The notes: generated by a model not told the origin, from the letters alone. 64,000 nt of DNA from JBEOJY01 sp040275305 (GCA_040275305.1 JBEOJY010000007.1:1-64000), one strand, 5' to 3'. Shown: positions 28,812 to 38,962, counted from the stretch's first letter. Numbers and translations are program-made.

Positions 28812-28945
28812 TGCGTTACCATTTATAAAATTTTTGTGGTTAGATTAGGAACGTAGACGAAGGCGGAGGGAAGTCAAGGACTCGAAAATAGCTATTTCCG
28901 CACGGATTCAACTAGCCAACGCATAATTTTTAGGGGTCAGCGAGC

Positions 28946-29089
28946 TGGCCCCCGAAAACTGGACAGGATATGGCGACTAGCTAAGAGAGAGTCCCGCCCC
29001 TAAAATGGCGAAGAGCCAAGGGGATAGAGATGACGAATATACGAAAGAAGCACAGCGCGGAATTTAAGGCGAAGGTGGCGATGGCGGCG
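28946..29089 (+). pseudogene. 5' fragment of an IS3-family element
   Basis: Starts with a terminal repeat TGGCCCCCGAAAACTGGACA, typical of IS3-family ends. An ATG at 29030 opens a frame reading MTNIRKKHSAEFKAKVAMAA, the usual start of IS3 OrfA. At about 29090 the sense switches to the antisense of an IS5-type transposase, so only the first 140 bases of the IS3 element remain. The longer open frame that runs on to 29473 is a chimera without meaning beyond this point. Confidence 0.75.
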
Positions 29090-29090
29090 A

Positions 29091-29525
29091 ACGCGTTTCA
29101 AGACCGCGTCCACCGTCGCCGCGCGAAGGCAGACGGTCGAATAATCCGGCAACCGCGCTTCTTTGCCAAGGACGCTCCGCAAAAAGCCTTTCAGGCCACG
29201 ATACGGCAAGCGGTACACGGCCTTGACGACCAGCATCATCTCGATCAGAGTTTGGCTGTATTCCGGCGGTCGGCCTCGTTTCCCTTCGCTTATTGCAGGC
29301 TTTTCAAGCGCTTTCGGGTTCAGGTGAACCGTGATGTCGTATCTTCTTTCCAGCCCCTTGTTGTACGCGCTCCAGTTTTTGATGGACTTCTTCGGGGGGA
29401 ATCTTCTACCTTCGCTCATGGACGTTGTCTTTGGATTTTGCAAGAATCCGCAGCGTCCACCTCAAACCCTTAATTTTCAATCCCCATACCAAAATTTCAG
29501 ATCCATTTATTCAACAAAGCCCTTC
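29091..29525 (-). pseudogene. IS5-type transposase, N-terminal fragment
   Basis: Read on the minus strand from the element end GGGCTTTGTTGAATAAAT (29525 to 29508), the frame gives SIKNWSAYNKGLERRYDITV, GRPPEYSQTLIEMMLVVKAV, LPYRGLKGFLRSVLG and LPDYSTVCLRAATV. These are the N-terminal domain of an IS5-family transposase. It stops at the junction with the IS3 fragment. It is complementary in content and opposite in orientation to the C-terminal fragment at 26783-27342. Confidence 0.8.
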
Positions 29526-29681
29526 TTATATAATTTTTTTTAAAAAAATTGGTAGGTATTGGGGGAGCAACTTAGTGTTCAAGAATATTTACCAGAAACT
29601 CAAAAAATCCCCTGCTCAATTTTTCCTAAGCTTTGCGCGATTTTGCGCATGTGATATACATCAATACGAAAGGGCCATACC

Positions 29682-31061
29682 TTGAAAACATATAATTCTA
29701 CATGCGTTTCTTTTTACCTCAGTCTCATTCTTGTGACTGCGCCGCAGACAGTATTTTCCATGGATCATCATGATCACGACGCGATGCATGTGAAAGAAAC
29801 GGCCAAAACGAACTCTGACGGCAAGAGTTCTGAATCGCAGATGCTTCACGAGCATCACGCCTCGGTGTCTTCGGATGCAGACGCCGCGCAAAAATCTTTA
29901 AGCTCGCTCGGCCCCTATGCGATGACCCGCGATGCTTCCGGCACAAGCTGGCAGCCAGATTCGACTCCTCATCAGGGCCTGCACATGATGGCCGGAAAAT
30001 GGAGCGTCATGGCGCATGGATTTGTCAATGGAGTCTATGACCATCAGGGAAGCAAACGCGGCGACGACAAAGCATTCAGCAGCAGCATGGCAATGGTGAT
30101 GGCGCAGCGCCCGATAGGAGAGCGCGGTACATGGGGTTTGCGCGGCATGATCTCGCTCGATCCCCTGATGGGCGCGAGGGGCTATCCTCTGATATTCGCG
30201 ACCGGAGAAACCGCCGACGGTCGCGAACATCTCGTGGACCGCCAACATCCACATGATCTCTTTATGGAATTGGCCAGCACCTACAGCTACCGCCTGACGG
30301 AAAACTCATCCATATTCATATACGGTGGCTTACCCGGAGAACCAGCGCTTGGCCCCTCCGCCTTCATGCACCGCTTTTCCGGCATGGACAATCCCGAAGC
30401 GCCGATTACGCACCACTGGATGGACAGCACGCATATCACTTTCGGCGTCCTAGCCGGCGGCTACGTCCATGGCCCATGGAAGATAGAAGCTTCGGGATTT
30501 AAAGGACGAGAACCCAATCAGCGCCGCTACGACATTGAATCTCCTAAACTCGACAGCGCCTCGACGCGCTTGACCTTTAACCCGACCCCAAATTGGTCAT
30601 TACAAACCAGCTGGGGTTACATCCACAGCCCAGAACAGCTCGAGCCAAATGTGAACGAACACAGGTTGACGACATCCGCGACCTATAACCTGCCTTTCGA
30701 GGGCAACAACTGGGCGACAACCTTCGTCTGGGGTCGCAAGATGGACGATCCCGGCCATAAGCTGGACGGTTTCCTACTGGAAAGCTCGCTGATCATCCAA
30801 GAGGCCAACACTTTGTTTGCCCGCGCCGAACGCGCCGACGAAGCAGAATTGTTTTCAGAAGATGATCACGACCATGCCCATCAGGTCTACACCGTCAACA
30901 AAGTGAGCCTCGGCTACATCAGGGACTTTCGCCTCGCCGACCACCTGTCGCTCGGCGCGGGCGGCCTTATAAGCCGTTACGCCTATCCAGACAGCCTTGA
31001 AGACTCCTACGGATCGAGCCCAACTTCCTATATGCTTTTCATGAGATTAAAGCTGATATAG
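29682..31061 (+). CDS. His-rich outer-membrane-type protein, metal-resistance associated
   Basis: A 459-residue protein with a signal peptide (VSFYLSLILVTAPQTVFS) and a His/Met/Asp-rich N-terminus (MDHHDHDAMH, MLHEHHAS). A long beta-rich domain follows, with alternating strands and an aromatic C-terminal strand, as in outer-membrane barrels. The conserved DRQHPHDLFMELASTYSY and a late EDDHDHAH run suggest metal contact. Homologous proteins are, to my knowledge, often found in copper-resistance clusters; no copper gene is adjacent here. The start is TTG at 29682 with AAGGG upstream. The preceding 140 bases are AT-rich next to the IS scar, so recent gain is possible. Confidence 0.65.
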   Translation: MKTYNSTCVSFYLSLILVTAPQTVFSMDHHDHDAMHVKETAKTNSDGKSSESQMLHEHHASVSSDADAAQKSLSSLGPYAMTRDASGTSWQPDSTPHQGLHMMAGKWSVMAHGFVNGVYDHQGSKRGDDKAFSSSMAMVMAQRPIGERGTWGLRGMISLDPLMGARGYPLIFATGETADGREHLVDRQHPHDLFMELASTYSYRLTENSSIFIYGGLPGEPALGPSAFMHRFSGMDNPEAPITHHWMDSTHITFGVLAGGYVHGPWKIEASGFKGREPNQRRYDIESPKLDSASTRLTFNPTPNWSLQTSWGYIHSPEQLEPNVNEHRLTTSATYNLPFEGNNWATTFVWGRKMDDPGHKLDGFLLESSLIIQEANTLFARAERADEAELFSEDDHDHAHQVYTVNKVSLGYIRDFRLADHLSLGAGGLISRYAYPDSLEDSYGSSPTSYMLFMRLKLI

Positions 31062-31167
31062 CACCAAAAACTGAGGGAAAAAATGCCGTTATAGTCTCAT
31101 TCCCCCCTCGACATTTCGCGCGCTTTCCGCAATGATGGTCCCCATAAAAGGGGAGATCCTTAACGCC

Positions 31168-33843
31168 ATGAAAACGCTTGCCGATATTCGTTCGACCTAT
31201 CTGAATTTTTTTGCCGGACAAGGGCATACGATTGTCCCATCCTCGCCGCTAGTGCCGCGCAACGACCCAACTCTGATGTTCACCAATTCGGGCATGGTGC
31301 AGTTTAAACGCCGTTTTACAGGCGACGAATCCGGCCCATATTCCCGCGCGACCTCGGCGCAGAAATCCGTCCGCGCAGGCGGCAAGCACAACGATCTGGA
31401 GAATGTCGGCTACACCGCGCGTCACCATACCTTTTTTGAAATGCTCGGCAATTTTTCGTTCGGAGATTACTTCAAGGCGGAAGCCATCGATTTCGCCTGG
31501 ACGCTCGTGACCAAGCATTACGGCCTTCCAACAGATAAGCTCCTCGTCACCGTCTATCACGAGGATGACCAAGCGGCGCAGCTTTGGAAAAAAATTTCCG
31601 GATTCCCAGACAGCAAAATTATCCGCATCAAAACCGACGCCAATTTCTGGCGCATGGGCGAAACGGGTCCCTGCGGCCCCTGCTCCGAAATATTCATTGA
31701 CCAAGGCGACAAACTGCAAGGCGGCCCCCCCGGAAGTCCAGACGAAGACGGCGACAGGTTTCTTGAATTCTGGAACCTCGTCTTCATGCAGTTCGAAGAG
31801 CAACCGGGCGGCAACCGCATCAACCTTCCCAAGCCCTCTATCGACACCGGCATGGGCCTCGAACGCATGGCCGCAGTCCTGCAAGGCGTCACATCGAACT
31901 ACGACATTGACTTGTTCAAAGCGCTGATCGGCGCGACCGCTGACCTCGTGAAAGTCGATCCAGAGGGTGCGCAAAAACCATCTTTCCGCGTCATCGCCGA
32001 CCACCTCCGCGCGACCTCCTTCCTCATTGCCGACGGCGTGCTGCCCAGCAACGAAGGGCGCGGTTACGTCCTGCGCCGCATCATGCGCCGCGCCATGCGC
32101 CACGCGCATATGCTCGGCGCGAAGGAACCGCTGATCTACCGCCTCGTGCCGGAACTCGTGAAGCAGATGGGCGTCGCCTATCCCGAATTGCCCCGCGCCG
32201 AAGCATTGATAACCGAAACCCTGAAGCTTGAAGAAACCCGCTTCAAGCAAATGCTGGATCGCGGCCTCAAATTGCTCGACGAAGAATGCGGTAAACTGGA
32301 TAAAAGCCAACCGCTCGCAGGCGAAGTCGCCTTTAAGCTCTACGACACTTTTGGATTTCCTCTCGACCTAACGCAAGACGTTCTGCGAGGCAAAGGCCAG
32401 AAAGTTGATACTGCCGGATTCGAATCCGCAATGGCCAAGCAAAAAGCCGCCGCCCGCGCCGCATGGGCAGGTTCGGGCGACATCGGCACCGACAAGCTGT
32501 GGTACGAGCTGCGCGACGAACTGGGCGCGACCGAGTTTCTAGGCTATTCAACGGAGAAAGTCGAAGGCCAGATCACCGCGCTCGCCAGCAACGGCGCGAG
32601 GTTAGTCAACGCCAAGCAAGGCATGGATGTGCAAATTCTCGTCAATCAAACGCCGTTCTACGCCGAATCCGGAGGTCAGGTCGGCGATACTGGCGTTATG
32701 ACGACGCCTTCCGGTGCCATCATCAAAATCACCGACACGAAAAAGGAAGCGGATACCGTCTGGGTCCATCTCGGCCATGTCGAGAAAGGCAGCGTCAAGA
32801 CAGGCGATCCCGTCATCATGGAAGTCAATCACGAACGCCGCGCGAATATTCGCGGTCACCACTCGGCGACGCATTTGTTGCACGAGGCGCTGCGCCGCAA
32901 GCTCGGCGCGCATGTCGCGCAAAAAGGTTCGCTCGTCACGCCGGACAAGCTGCGCTTCGACTTCAGCCAACCGACCCCCATTTCCGCCGAAGCGCTTGCG
33001 GAGATCGAGTCCGAAGTCAACGCCCGCATCCGCATGAACGAAGAAGTCCTAACGCGCCTCATGTCGCCGCAGGAAGCGCAAACCAACGGCGCGATGGCCT
33101 TGTTCGGCGAAAAATACGGCGAAGAAGTGCGTGTCCTGTTCATGGGCGGCATGGAAGCGAAAAACGCGCAAGGCAAGGAATTTTTCTCGGTCGAGCTTTG
33201 CGGTGGAACCCACGCCCGCCGTACCGGGGATATCGCCGTGTTCAAGATCGTCTCGGAAAGCGCAGTCTCTGCCGGAGTCCGCCGCATCGAGGCGCTGACC
33301 GGCCCTGCGGCTCTGGCATGGTTCGCGCAGCAGGAAAAGGCTCTGCAAGCCGCCGCAGACGCCATGAAAGCTCCCGCAGCGGAACTTCCCGCGCGCGTCG
33401 CGCAACTCGTCGAAGACCGCAAGAAGCTTGAACGCGAAGTGGCCGAATTGCGCAAGCAGGTCGCGCTCGCAGGCGCTGGCGGATCAAACGGCGCTGCGGC
33501 CTCTGCGGAACCAAAATCCATCAACGGCATCGCTTTCATCAGCCGCATTCTGAACGACGTTCCGGCCAAGGATTTGAAGCCGATGGCCGACGCTTTCAAG
33601 GCTCAGGTGAAATCAGGAGTCATCGCGCTGGTCGCTGGCAGCGAAGGCAAGGTATCCATCGTCGTAGCCGTTACGCCTGACCTCACCTCACGTATCAGCG
33701 CCGTCGATCTCGTCAAGCTCGCCGCCGAAGCCGTCGGCGGCAAAGGCGGTGGCGGCCGCCCCGACATGGCCCAAGCCGGAGGTTCGGATATGAACGCGAT
33801 GGCGAAGGCGATTGAAGCGATTGAGAAGGCAATTTTGTCGTAA
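31168..33843 (+). CDS. alaS: alanyl-tRNA synthetase
   Basis: Charges tRNA-Ala and edits mischarged serine and glycine. About 891 residues from the ATG at 31168; the frame is open 12 codons upstream but [15 protein letters not shown] is the usual beginning. The N-terminal class II catalytic domain has [16 protein letters not shown] and [13 protein letters not shown]. The editing domain has the zinc motifs HHSATHLLH and CGGTH. The C-terminal DHHA1-like C-Ala domain ends with [16 protein letters not shown]. It converges on holB with a three-base gap. Confidence 0.97.
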   Translation: MKTLADIRSTYLNFFAGQGHTIVPSSPLVPRNDPTLMFTNSGMVQFKRRFTGDESGPYSRATSAQKSVRAGGKHNDLENVGYTARHHTFFEMLGNFSFGDYFKAEAIDFAWTLVTKHYGLPTDKLLVTVYHEDDQAAQLWKKISGFPDSKIIRIKTDANFWRMGETGPCGPCSEIFIDQGDKLQGGPPGSPDEDGDRFLEFWNLVFMQFEEQPGGNRINLPKPSIDTGMGLERMAAVLQGVTSNYDIDLFKALIGATADLVKVDPEGAQKPSFRVIADHLRATSFLIADGVLPSNEGRGYVLRRIMRRAMRHAHMLGAKEPLIYRLVPELVKQMGVAYPELPRAEALITETLKLEETRFKQMLDRGLKLLDEECGKLDKSQPLAGEVAFKLYDTFGFPLDLTQDVLRGKGQKVDTAGFESAMAKQKAAARAAWAGSGDIGTDKLWYELRDELGATEFLGYSTEKVEGQITALASNGARLVNAKQGMDVQILVNQTPFYAESGGQVGDTGVMTTPSGAIIKITDTKKEADTVWVHLGHVEKGSVKTGDPVIMEVNHERRANIRGHHSATHLLHEALRRKLGAHVAQKGSLVTPDKLRFDFSQPTPISAEALAEIESEVNARIRMNEEVLTRLMSPQEAQTNGAMALFGEKYGEEVRVLFMGGMEAKNAQGKEFFSVELCGGTHARRTGDIAVFKIVSESAVSAGVRRIEALTGPAALAWFAQQEKALQAAADAMKAPAAELPARVAQLVEDRKKLEREVAELRKQVALAGAGGSNGAAASAEPKSINGIAFISRILNDVPAKDLKPMADAFKAQVKSGVIALVAGSEGKVSIVVAVTPDLTSRISAVDLVKLAAEAVGGKGGGGRPDMAQAGGSDMNAMAKAIEAIEKAILS

Positions 33844-33846
33844 AGC

Positions 33847-34857
33847 TCAACCAACCTTCTTCAAAGCGCACAGCGCATTAACCAGAGCCAGCTTCTTATC
33901 CAGATTGGCGTGGTCCGCTGCGGCCAAAGTCTCGCAGGTTATTTCCCAAGAGTCGAGTTTGCGGCGAACGATGCCATGCCCCTCTTTCCGCGCGGCCTCC
34001 ACAGCATTCTTCCTGAGTTTTTCCAGGAAAAGCTCCGTGGCAACCTCAAAGGTCTCAGATTCGGCCTTAGGCGCGATCTTGTCTGCAAGCTTGTGTAGAC
34101 GAGCAAGATCAAGTTGCGGAAGCCCATCGAACAACGCCAGCATTTCCTCATAGGATTCCAGCGCCTCCGTCTTCAAAATGCGCAAAGCTTTGCCAATGCT
34201 TCCACCAGATAAAGCCAGCAACTTCTCCGTGTCACTATCGCTTAAATTCTTTGCATGGCGTTGCAGCAGATCCCGCATGGTCTGCTCATCGAGCGACGCA
34301 AACTGCAACACGCGACACCGCGAACGGATCGTCGGCAGCATCGCGCCAAGCATCGTCACGGTCATAATAATCATGGCGCGCGCAGGCGGCTCTTCAAGAA
34401 TCTTCAGAATGGCGTTCTGAGCATTGCGGTTAAGCGTATGCGCCTCATCGATGATCACAACCCGCCACCCCCCATGCGAAGACGTTTTGTGCAAAAATGC
34501 GCCGACGCGCGAAGCTTCCTCGACCACGATGCCTTGCTTTAATACGCCCGTCTTCTCATCGACAGCGCGACGGATCATCAGCATATCCGGATGCGTTTCC
34601 GCCAAAGCGTGCTGAACTTGCTTGTCAGCCATCATGGGGCGATCAGGTTCTCCCTTCCCCCCGGACAGAGCAAACGCCCCCATGCTGAGCGCAAAAGTCG
34701 CCTTGCCGATCCCTTCCATCCCCGTCAGCAACCACGCATGATGCATCCGCCCAGCGCGAAACGCCTCCGCGACTTGCCGCGCAGCGCCGCTGTGTCCTGC
34801 CAGATTTGCGCAATCTTGCGCTTCATGCTGTGCAAAAATATCAACCATGGCAACCAT
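33847..34857 (-). CDS. holB: DNA polymerase III delta-prime subunit
   Basis: A clamp-loader subunit that helps load the beta sliding clamp. The 336-residue protein has an AAA+ fold: a Walker A-like GMEGIGKATFA, the helix HHAWLL before it, VVIIDEAHTLNRNAQNAILKILEEPP with Walker B, and the sensor-like TIRSRCRVLQF. No zinc-binding cysteine cluster is present. In alphaproteobacteria this gene often follows tmk, but here it stands alone between alaS and corA. Two start codons three residues apart are possible. Confidence 0.88.
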   Translation of the reverse strand: MVAMVDIFAQHEAQDCANLAGHSGAARQVAEAFRAGRMHHAWLLTGMEGIGKATFALSMGAFALSGGKGEPDRPMMADKQVQHALAETHPDMLMIRRAVDEKTGVLKQGIVVEEASRVGAFLHKTSSHGGWRVVIIDEAHTLNRNAQNAILKILEEPPARAMIIMTVTMLGAMLPTIRSRCRVLQFASLDEQTMRDLLQRHAKNLSDSDTEKLLALSGGSIGKALRILKTEALESYEEMLALFDGLPQLDLARLHKLADKIAPKAESETFEVATELFLEKLRKNAVEAARKEGHGIVRRKLDSWEITCETLAAADHANLDKKLALVNALCALKKVG

Positions 34858-34953
34858 CTAGGCATAAAATATGACGCAATGCAAAGCTGCCCTTTACAAG
34901 CTAATCCCATATCCTTATTCGTTGCTAATCCATACCCCTAACGGCTGCTAACC

Positions 34954-35928
34954 ATGCTCACCTTATATTGTCTTGAATCCCACAAAATCAGGGCCATCCC
35001 ATCCCATGATCTGGCGAACAGCTTTCCGGAGCATACTGTTTGGATCGACCTAGAACACCCGACCAGACAGGAAGAAATGGCCGTCGAGCGATACCTTGGC
35101 ATCAATGTGCCGACGGCCGAGGACATGCGTTCCATTGAAGAGTCAAGCCGCCTGTACGCGGAAGATCACGCGATCATAATGACGCTTCCCGTCCTTCACC
35201 GCGCCGCCAGCGAAGATCAGGAACTAGCCGCTGTTACATTCATCGCAACGCCCAAATGCTTGATTACGCTGCGCTACGCGAACCCGTCTCCGATTGGCCT
35301 GTTCGCGCAAAGTCTTGAACGCCACGCCCAAACGTCGCTTTCCCCCGAAGATATCCTGATCGACCTACTCGAAAAAATCGCGGAACGCATGGCCGAAATT
35401 ATGGAAACCGCGACCGAGGATCTGGAGAAACTCTCCCACGATATTTTTCGCAAGAACGGAGAAACCGGCGCAGCCTCCGGCACCGATTTCCGCTCTGTGA
35501 TCCGCAAGATTGGACACATCAACGACCTCGCGACCGAGGCCAAAGCCAGCAGCCTGAGCTTTACGCGCCTCCTCCCCTTCTACGCAGCGCATGCAAAGCC
35601 GGAAAAAAATCCAGCAAATCGTTTGCTTGCCCTTGAGCGCGACATAGCCTCCATCAGCGAACACGCCACTTTCGTCTCGGCCAAAGTCAGTTTTCTGCTC
35701 GATGCCACGCTAGGCCTCATCAATCACGAGCAAAACAGCATCATTAAAATCTTTTCCGTCGCCGCCGTCGCCTTCATGCCCCCCACCCTCATCGCCAGCA
35801 TCTACGGCATGAATTTCAAACAAATGCCAGAGCTGGGCTGGCCCTTCGGCTACCCTCTTGCTATTGGCATGATGGTCTTCCTAGCCTTGATCCCGCTTTG
35901 GTATTTTCGCCGCAAAAAGTGGCTGTAG
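34954..35928 (+). CDS. corA: CorA-type magnesium/cobalt transporter
   Basis: A 324-residue inner-membrane channel for Mg2+ (or Co2+, Ni2+). The long soluble N-terminal funnel includes EDMRSIEESSRLYAEDHA. Two membrane segments sit at the C-terminus, the first ending in the signature YGMNF and the second covering PLAIGMMVFLALIPLWYF, followed by a short basic tail. It starts on the opposite strand from holB with about 95 bases between the two starts, which must hold both promoters. Confidence 0.93.
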   Translation: MLTLYCLESHKIRAIPSHDLANSFPEHTVWIDLEHPTRQEEMAVERYLGINVPTAEDMRSIEESSRLYAEDHAIIMTLPVLHRAASEDQELAAVTFIATPKCLITLRYANPSPIGLFAQSLERHAQTSLSPEDILIDLLEKIAERMAEIMETATEDLEKLSHDIFRKNGETGAASGTDFRSVIRKIGHINDLATEAKASSLSFTRLLPFYAAHAKPEKNPANRLLALERDIASISEHATFVSAKVSFLLDATLGLINHEQNSIIKIFSVAAVAFMPPTLIASIYGMNFKQMPELGWPFGYPLAIGMMVFLALIPLWYFRRKKWL

Positions 35929-35986
35929 CGCTAAGGAAAGTGCCGTGGTATGAAGGCCTGAAAAGCAGACATGAAGGCCGCTACCC

Positions 35987-36658
35987 ATGTATAAAACAGG
36001 ACTCCCCGCCACTTTCGCCCGACGCGCTATGGTGCTGATGCCGCGCCCCACGCTGAATCATGGGCTAGAACTGCTGATGCGCCGCCTGCACAACGCATCG
36101 CCGCATTTGTTCCGAAACCTTTCCACGCTCCCGCGAGCGACGATATTAATTGAACCGCTAGACCTTCCCCACCTTTTTCTTTTGAGCCTAGGACAAGCGC
36201 CCGTCACGCTCGAACTGATAGAAGCGGAAAACGTCAACGCGCTTGCGCCATCCGCCCACATCAAAGGCAAGCTCAAAGCCCTGCTCGATCTGCTCGACAG
36301 CCATATCGACAGCGACGCGCTGTTCTTCACCCGCGCGCTCACGCTAACAGGCGATACATCCGTAGTTGTAACCTTGCGCAACGCGCTGGAACGCAACCCC
36401 ATCGACTCGATGGCGGCTGTCGCCTCTTTGTTCGGCCCCTTCGCGCCAATTGCCAAAAAGACCATGGTTCAAGCTGATAAAGCCATGGTCAGTATCGCGG
36501 ACGCTCTTGGGCAAAATCCTCAGAATGAATTTCTAGAGACGACCGTCGAGAAGCAGCAACAGACGCAGGAAGAGCTGCGCGCGGAAATTGACGATCTAAA
36601 ATCGCGTCTAGCTAAAATGGAAGCATGGCAACGGCGTAAAATGGAGAACGCGGCATGA
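35987..36658 (+). CDS. ubiT: SCP2 lipid-binding accessory factor UbiT
   Basis: A 223-residue soluble protein with an SCP2-type lipid-binding fold (about 40-150; ALFFTRALTLTGDTSVVVTLRNALE). In the oxygen-independent ubiquinone pathway UbiT binds isoprenoid intermediates and helps UbiU and UbiV. The C-terminal 50 residues form a coiled coil (EKQQQTQEELRAEIDDLKSR). Its last bases overlap the ubiU start (ATGA), and ubiV follows with another ATGA overlap, so the three form one tight operon. Confidence 0.88.
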   Translation: MYKTGLPATFARRAMVLMPRPTLNHGLELLMRRLHNASPHLFRNLSTLPRATILIEPLDLPHLFLLSLGQAPVTLELIEAENVNALAPSAHIKGKLKALLDLLDSHIDSDALFFTRALTLTGDTSVVVTLRNALERNPIDSMAAVASLFGPFAPIAKKTMVQADKAMVSIADALGQNPQNEFLETTVEKQQQTQEELRAEIDDLKSRLAKMEAWQRRKMENAA

Positions 36659-37668
36659 AATCAGCGAACGCCACAAGCTATCTAGAACTTGTCTGCCCAG
36701 CCGGAACGCCGACCGCCCTGCGCACCGCCGTGGATGCCGGAGCCGACACCGTCTACTGCGGCTTCAACGACTGCACCAACGCGCGTAATTATCCAGGCCT
36801 GAATTTTAACGTCGAAGAACTGGCTGAAAGCGTCGCATACGCGCACGAACGCGGGCGCCGTGTGCTCGTCGCCATCAACACGTTTCCCCGCGCGGACGAC
36901 ATGGCCCCATGGCATCGCGCCGTGGACAACGCCGTCAGCGCCGGAGCAGACGCCGTGATTCTCGCCGACATCGGTGTGCTCGACTACACAACCCGCAAGC
37001 ACCCGAACATGCGCCGCCATCTTTCGGTGCAAGCAGCGGCCTCCAACTCTATGTCGATCAAGTTTTATAAGGACAATTTCGACATCAAGCGCCTCGTCCT
37101 GCCGCGCATCCTCGCCATCGAGGAAGTCGCCTCTCTGATCGCGCAAATTGGCGACGTGGAAGCGGAAGTCTTCGCCTTCGGCAATCTCGGCACCATGGTC
37201 GAAGGTCGCTGCTACCTGTCGTCCTACATATCGGGATGCTCGCCAAGCTGCGAAGGCTCCTGCGCCCCCGCCAATCAAGTAACCTACGAAGAAAAAGGCG
37301 ACAACCTCATTTCAAAACTCGCCGGAATCACAATCAACAGCTTCGGAAAGCACGAACCCGCCGCCTACCCCACGCCATGCAAAGGTCGTTACCAAGCCAT
37401 GGGCAAAACATCCTATCTGTTTGAGGAACCGTTCGGACTGAACACAATTGATATCCTTCCGCAGTTGAAAGCCGCAGGCGTCACCGCGCTTAAAATCGAA
37501 GGCCGCCAACGTTCGCGCGCCTATGTCGCGGAAGTCGTCAGTAAATTTCGTCAAGCCTTGGATGCGCTTGCGCGCGGCGAACATGTCGACGCTTCGACTG
37601 TTCAACTCAACGCCATCGTCGAAGGCGGCAAGGAAACCTTCGGAGCCTATAAGAAAGGGTGGCGATGA
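36655..37668 (+). CDS. ubiU: U32-family ubiquinone hydroxylation protein UbiU
   Basis: A 337-residue member of the U32 family. It forms a heterodimer with UbiV that hydroxylates ubiquinone precursors without O2, using an Fe-S cluster. The cluster cysteines are visible in CSPSCEGSCAP and PTPCKGRY, and the barrel start in ELVCPAGTPTALRTAVDAGAD. In this operon ubiT lies before it and ubiV after it, each overlapping by four bases. The combination makes confusion with the collagenase-like or tRNA-modifying U32 members unlikely. Confidence 0.92.
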   Translation: MKSANATSYLELVCPAGTPTALRTAVDAGADTVYCGFNDCTNARNYPGLNFNVEELAESVAYAHERGRRVLVAINTFPRADDMAPWHRAVDNAVSAGADAVILADIGVLDYTTRKHPNMRRHLSVQAAASNSMSIKFYKDNFDIKRLVLPRILAIEEVASLIAQIGDVEAEVFAFGNLGTMVEGRCYLSSYISGCSPSCEGSCAPANQVTYEEKGDNLISKLAGITINSFGKHEPAAYPTPCKGRYQAMGKTSYLFEEPFGLNTIDILPQLKAAGVTALKIEGRQRSRAYVAEVVSKFRQALDALARGEHVDASTVQLNAIVEGGKETFGAYKKGWR

Positions 37669-38600
37669 TGGTTGTTGCAAAAACAAACCGCCTGACACTT
37701 GGTCCATTGCTGTTCCACTGGCCGGAAAACAAACGCCGCGATTTTTATTTTCGCATCGCGGAAGAAACTGATATCGATACGGTCTATCTCGGTGAAGTAA
37801 TATGCTCGAAACGCGATCCGTTCTTCGAACCATATTACGAGGAAGTGGAAGAACGCTTGAGCAAAGCGGGCAAAGAAGTCGTGCGCTCAACCCTCGCCCT
37901 CATCACGACGCCGCGTGAAATGCAGGCCACCCGCGATATCTGCGCCACGGCTAAAGGCATGATAGAAGCCAACGACGTTGCCAGCATCGAAGCCATCAAC
38001 GGCAAGCCCTTCGTCATTGGTCCGCTCGTGAATGTATTCAACGAAGGCGCTCTAGCTTTCCTCGCGCAAAAAGGAGCCAAGCGCCTCGCAACACTGTCGG
38101 AACTCTCGCTACCCGCCATGCAAGCGCTGACCAGCGCAGCTAAAAAACTCAACATAGAAATGGAAATCCCTGTCTTCGGGCGACAACATCTTTCCATATC
38201 TATGCGCTGCTATCACGCCCGCGCGCATGGACTGCACAAAGACGGCTGCCAGTTCGTCTGTCAGGCCGACACAAACGGCATGCCCGTGCAAACGCTTGAT
38301 GAACAAGACTTCATCGCCGTCAACGGCGTCCAAACGCTTTCGCACGGCTATGTAGCGCTAACGCAAGAGCTGGAAACATTGCAACAAGCAGGCGTAAATT
38401 ATTTCCGCCTGTCGCCACACGACACCGACATGGTTCAAGTCGCCGCCGTCTTTCGTGCCGCGCTCAAAGGAGCTTCAGACGCCACAGAAACGTTCAAGAA
38501 ATTGCAAAACTTGATGCCGGACGTGAACTTCATCAACGGCTACGCGCAAGGAGTCAAAGGAATGGCGTGGGAAGAAGCCCGCTCGTCAAATCAACTTTGA
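37665..38600 (+). CDS. ubiV: U32-family ubiquinone hydroxylation protein UbiV
   Basis: About 311 residues from the ATG at 37665, chosen for its four-base overlap with ubiU (a GTG two codons earlier is also in frame). The N-terminus reads RLTLGPLLFHWP and DTVYLGEVICSKRDPFF, typical of UbiV. Cysteines in RCYHARAHGLHKDGCQFVCQ, together with the one in EVIC, would bind its 4Fe-4S cluster. It works with UbiU in O2-independent ring hydroxylation. Confidence 0.92.
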   Translation: MMVVAKTNRLTLGPLLFHWPENKRRDFYFRIAEETDIDTVYLGEVICSKRDPFFEPYYEEVEERLSKAGKEVVRSTLALITTPREMQATRDICATAKGMIEANDVASIEAINGKPFVIGPLVNVFNEGALAFLAQKGAKRLATLSELSLPAMQALTSAAKKLNIEMEIPVFGRQHLSISMRCYHARAHGLHKDGCQFVCQADTNGMPVQTLDEQDFIAVNGVQTLSHGYVALTQELETLQQAGVNYFRLSPHDTDMVQVAAVFRAALKGASDATETFKKLQNLMPDVNFINGYAQGVKGMAWEEARSSNQL

Positions 38601-38650
38601 TTTGCAAACCCAGCAACAGGACGATTCATACGGCAAGGACGCTGCGGTTC

Positions 38651-38962
38651 CTAAAGAAAAGCTTTACCATACTTAGCATGAAGCGCGCCCAACAATACCG
38701 CTAAGATTTCTTCCTCCTGATTTCTTGTGCCGGACCAGCAATGCACACCATAGACTGCATTGGGCCTGGATTCGACAACCGATACAATCGCAGGCCGATA
38801 GAAGCCGCCGCACACATACCAACTATCGCCGAAATCGACAGGCCAATCATACACGCTTTCCGAATCATCGTCGCCCACGACGGCCTTTCTGAGAACCTGA
38901 ACAAGTTCACGCTCTTCGACAAGTTTGCGGTGTTCAGAATCGAAAGAAAAAGTTCTACGCAA
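38651..38962 (-). CDS. unknown small protein downstream of pyrG
   Basis: A 103-residue frame on the pyrG strand, starting 14 bases after the pyrG stop. It has a charged start (FDSEHRKLVEERELVQVLRK), then AIVSVVESRPNAVYGVHCWSGT, and a helical end. The amino-acid order looks protein-like, but no strong ribosome binding site or family is visible. Shorter frames on the plus strand overlap it. Confidence 0.4.
   Translation of the reverse strand: MRRTFSFDSEHRKLVEERELVQVLRKAVVGDDDSESVYDWPVDFGDSWYVCGGFYRPAIVSVVESRPNAVYGVHCWSGTRNQEEEILAVLLGALHAKYGKAFL

Noticed and set aside
31249..32310. 353-codon minus-strand frame opposite alaS
   Set aside because: Antisense shadow. alaS has all catalytic and editing motifs and no homology is visible in the shadow.
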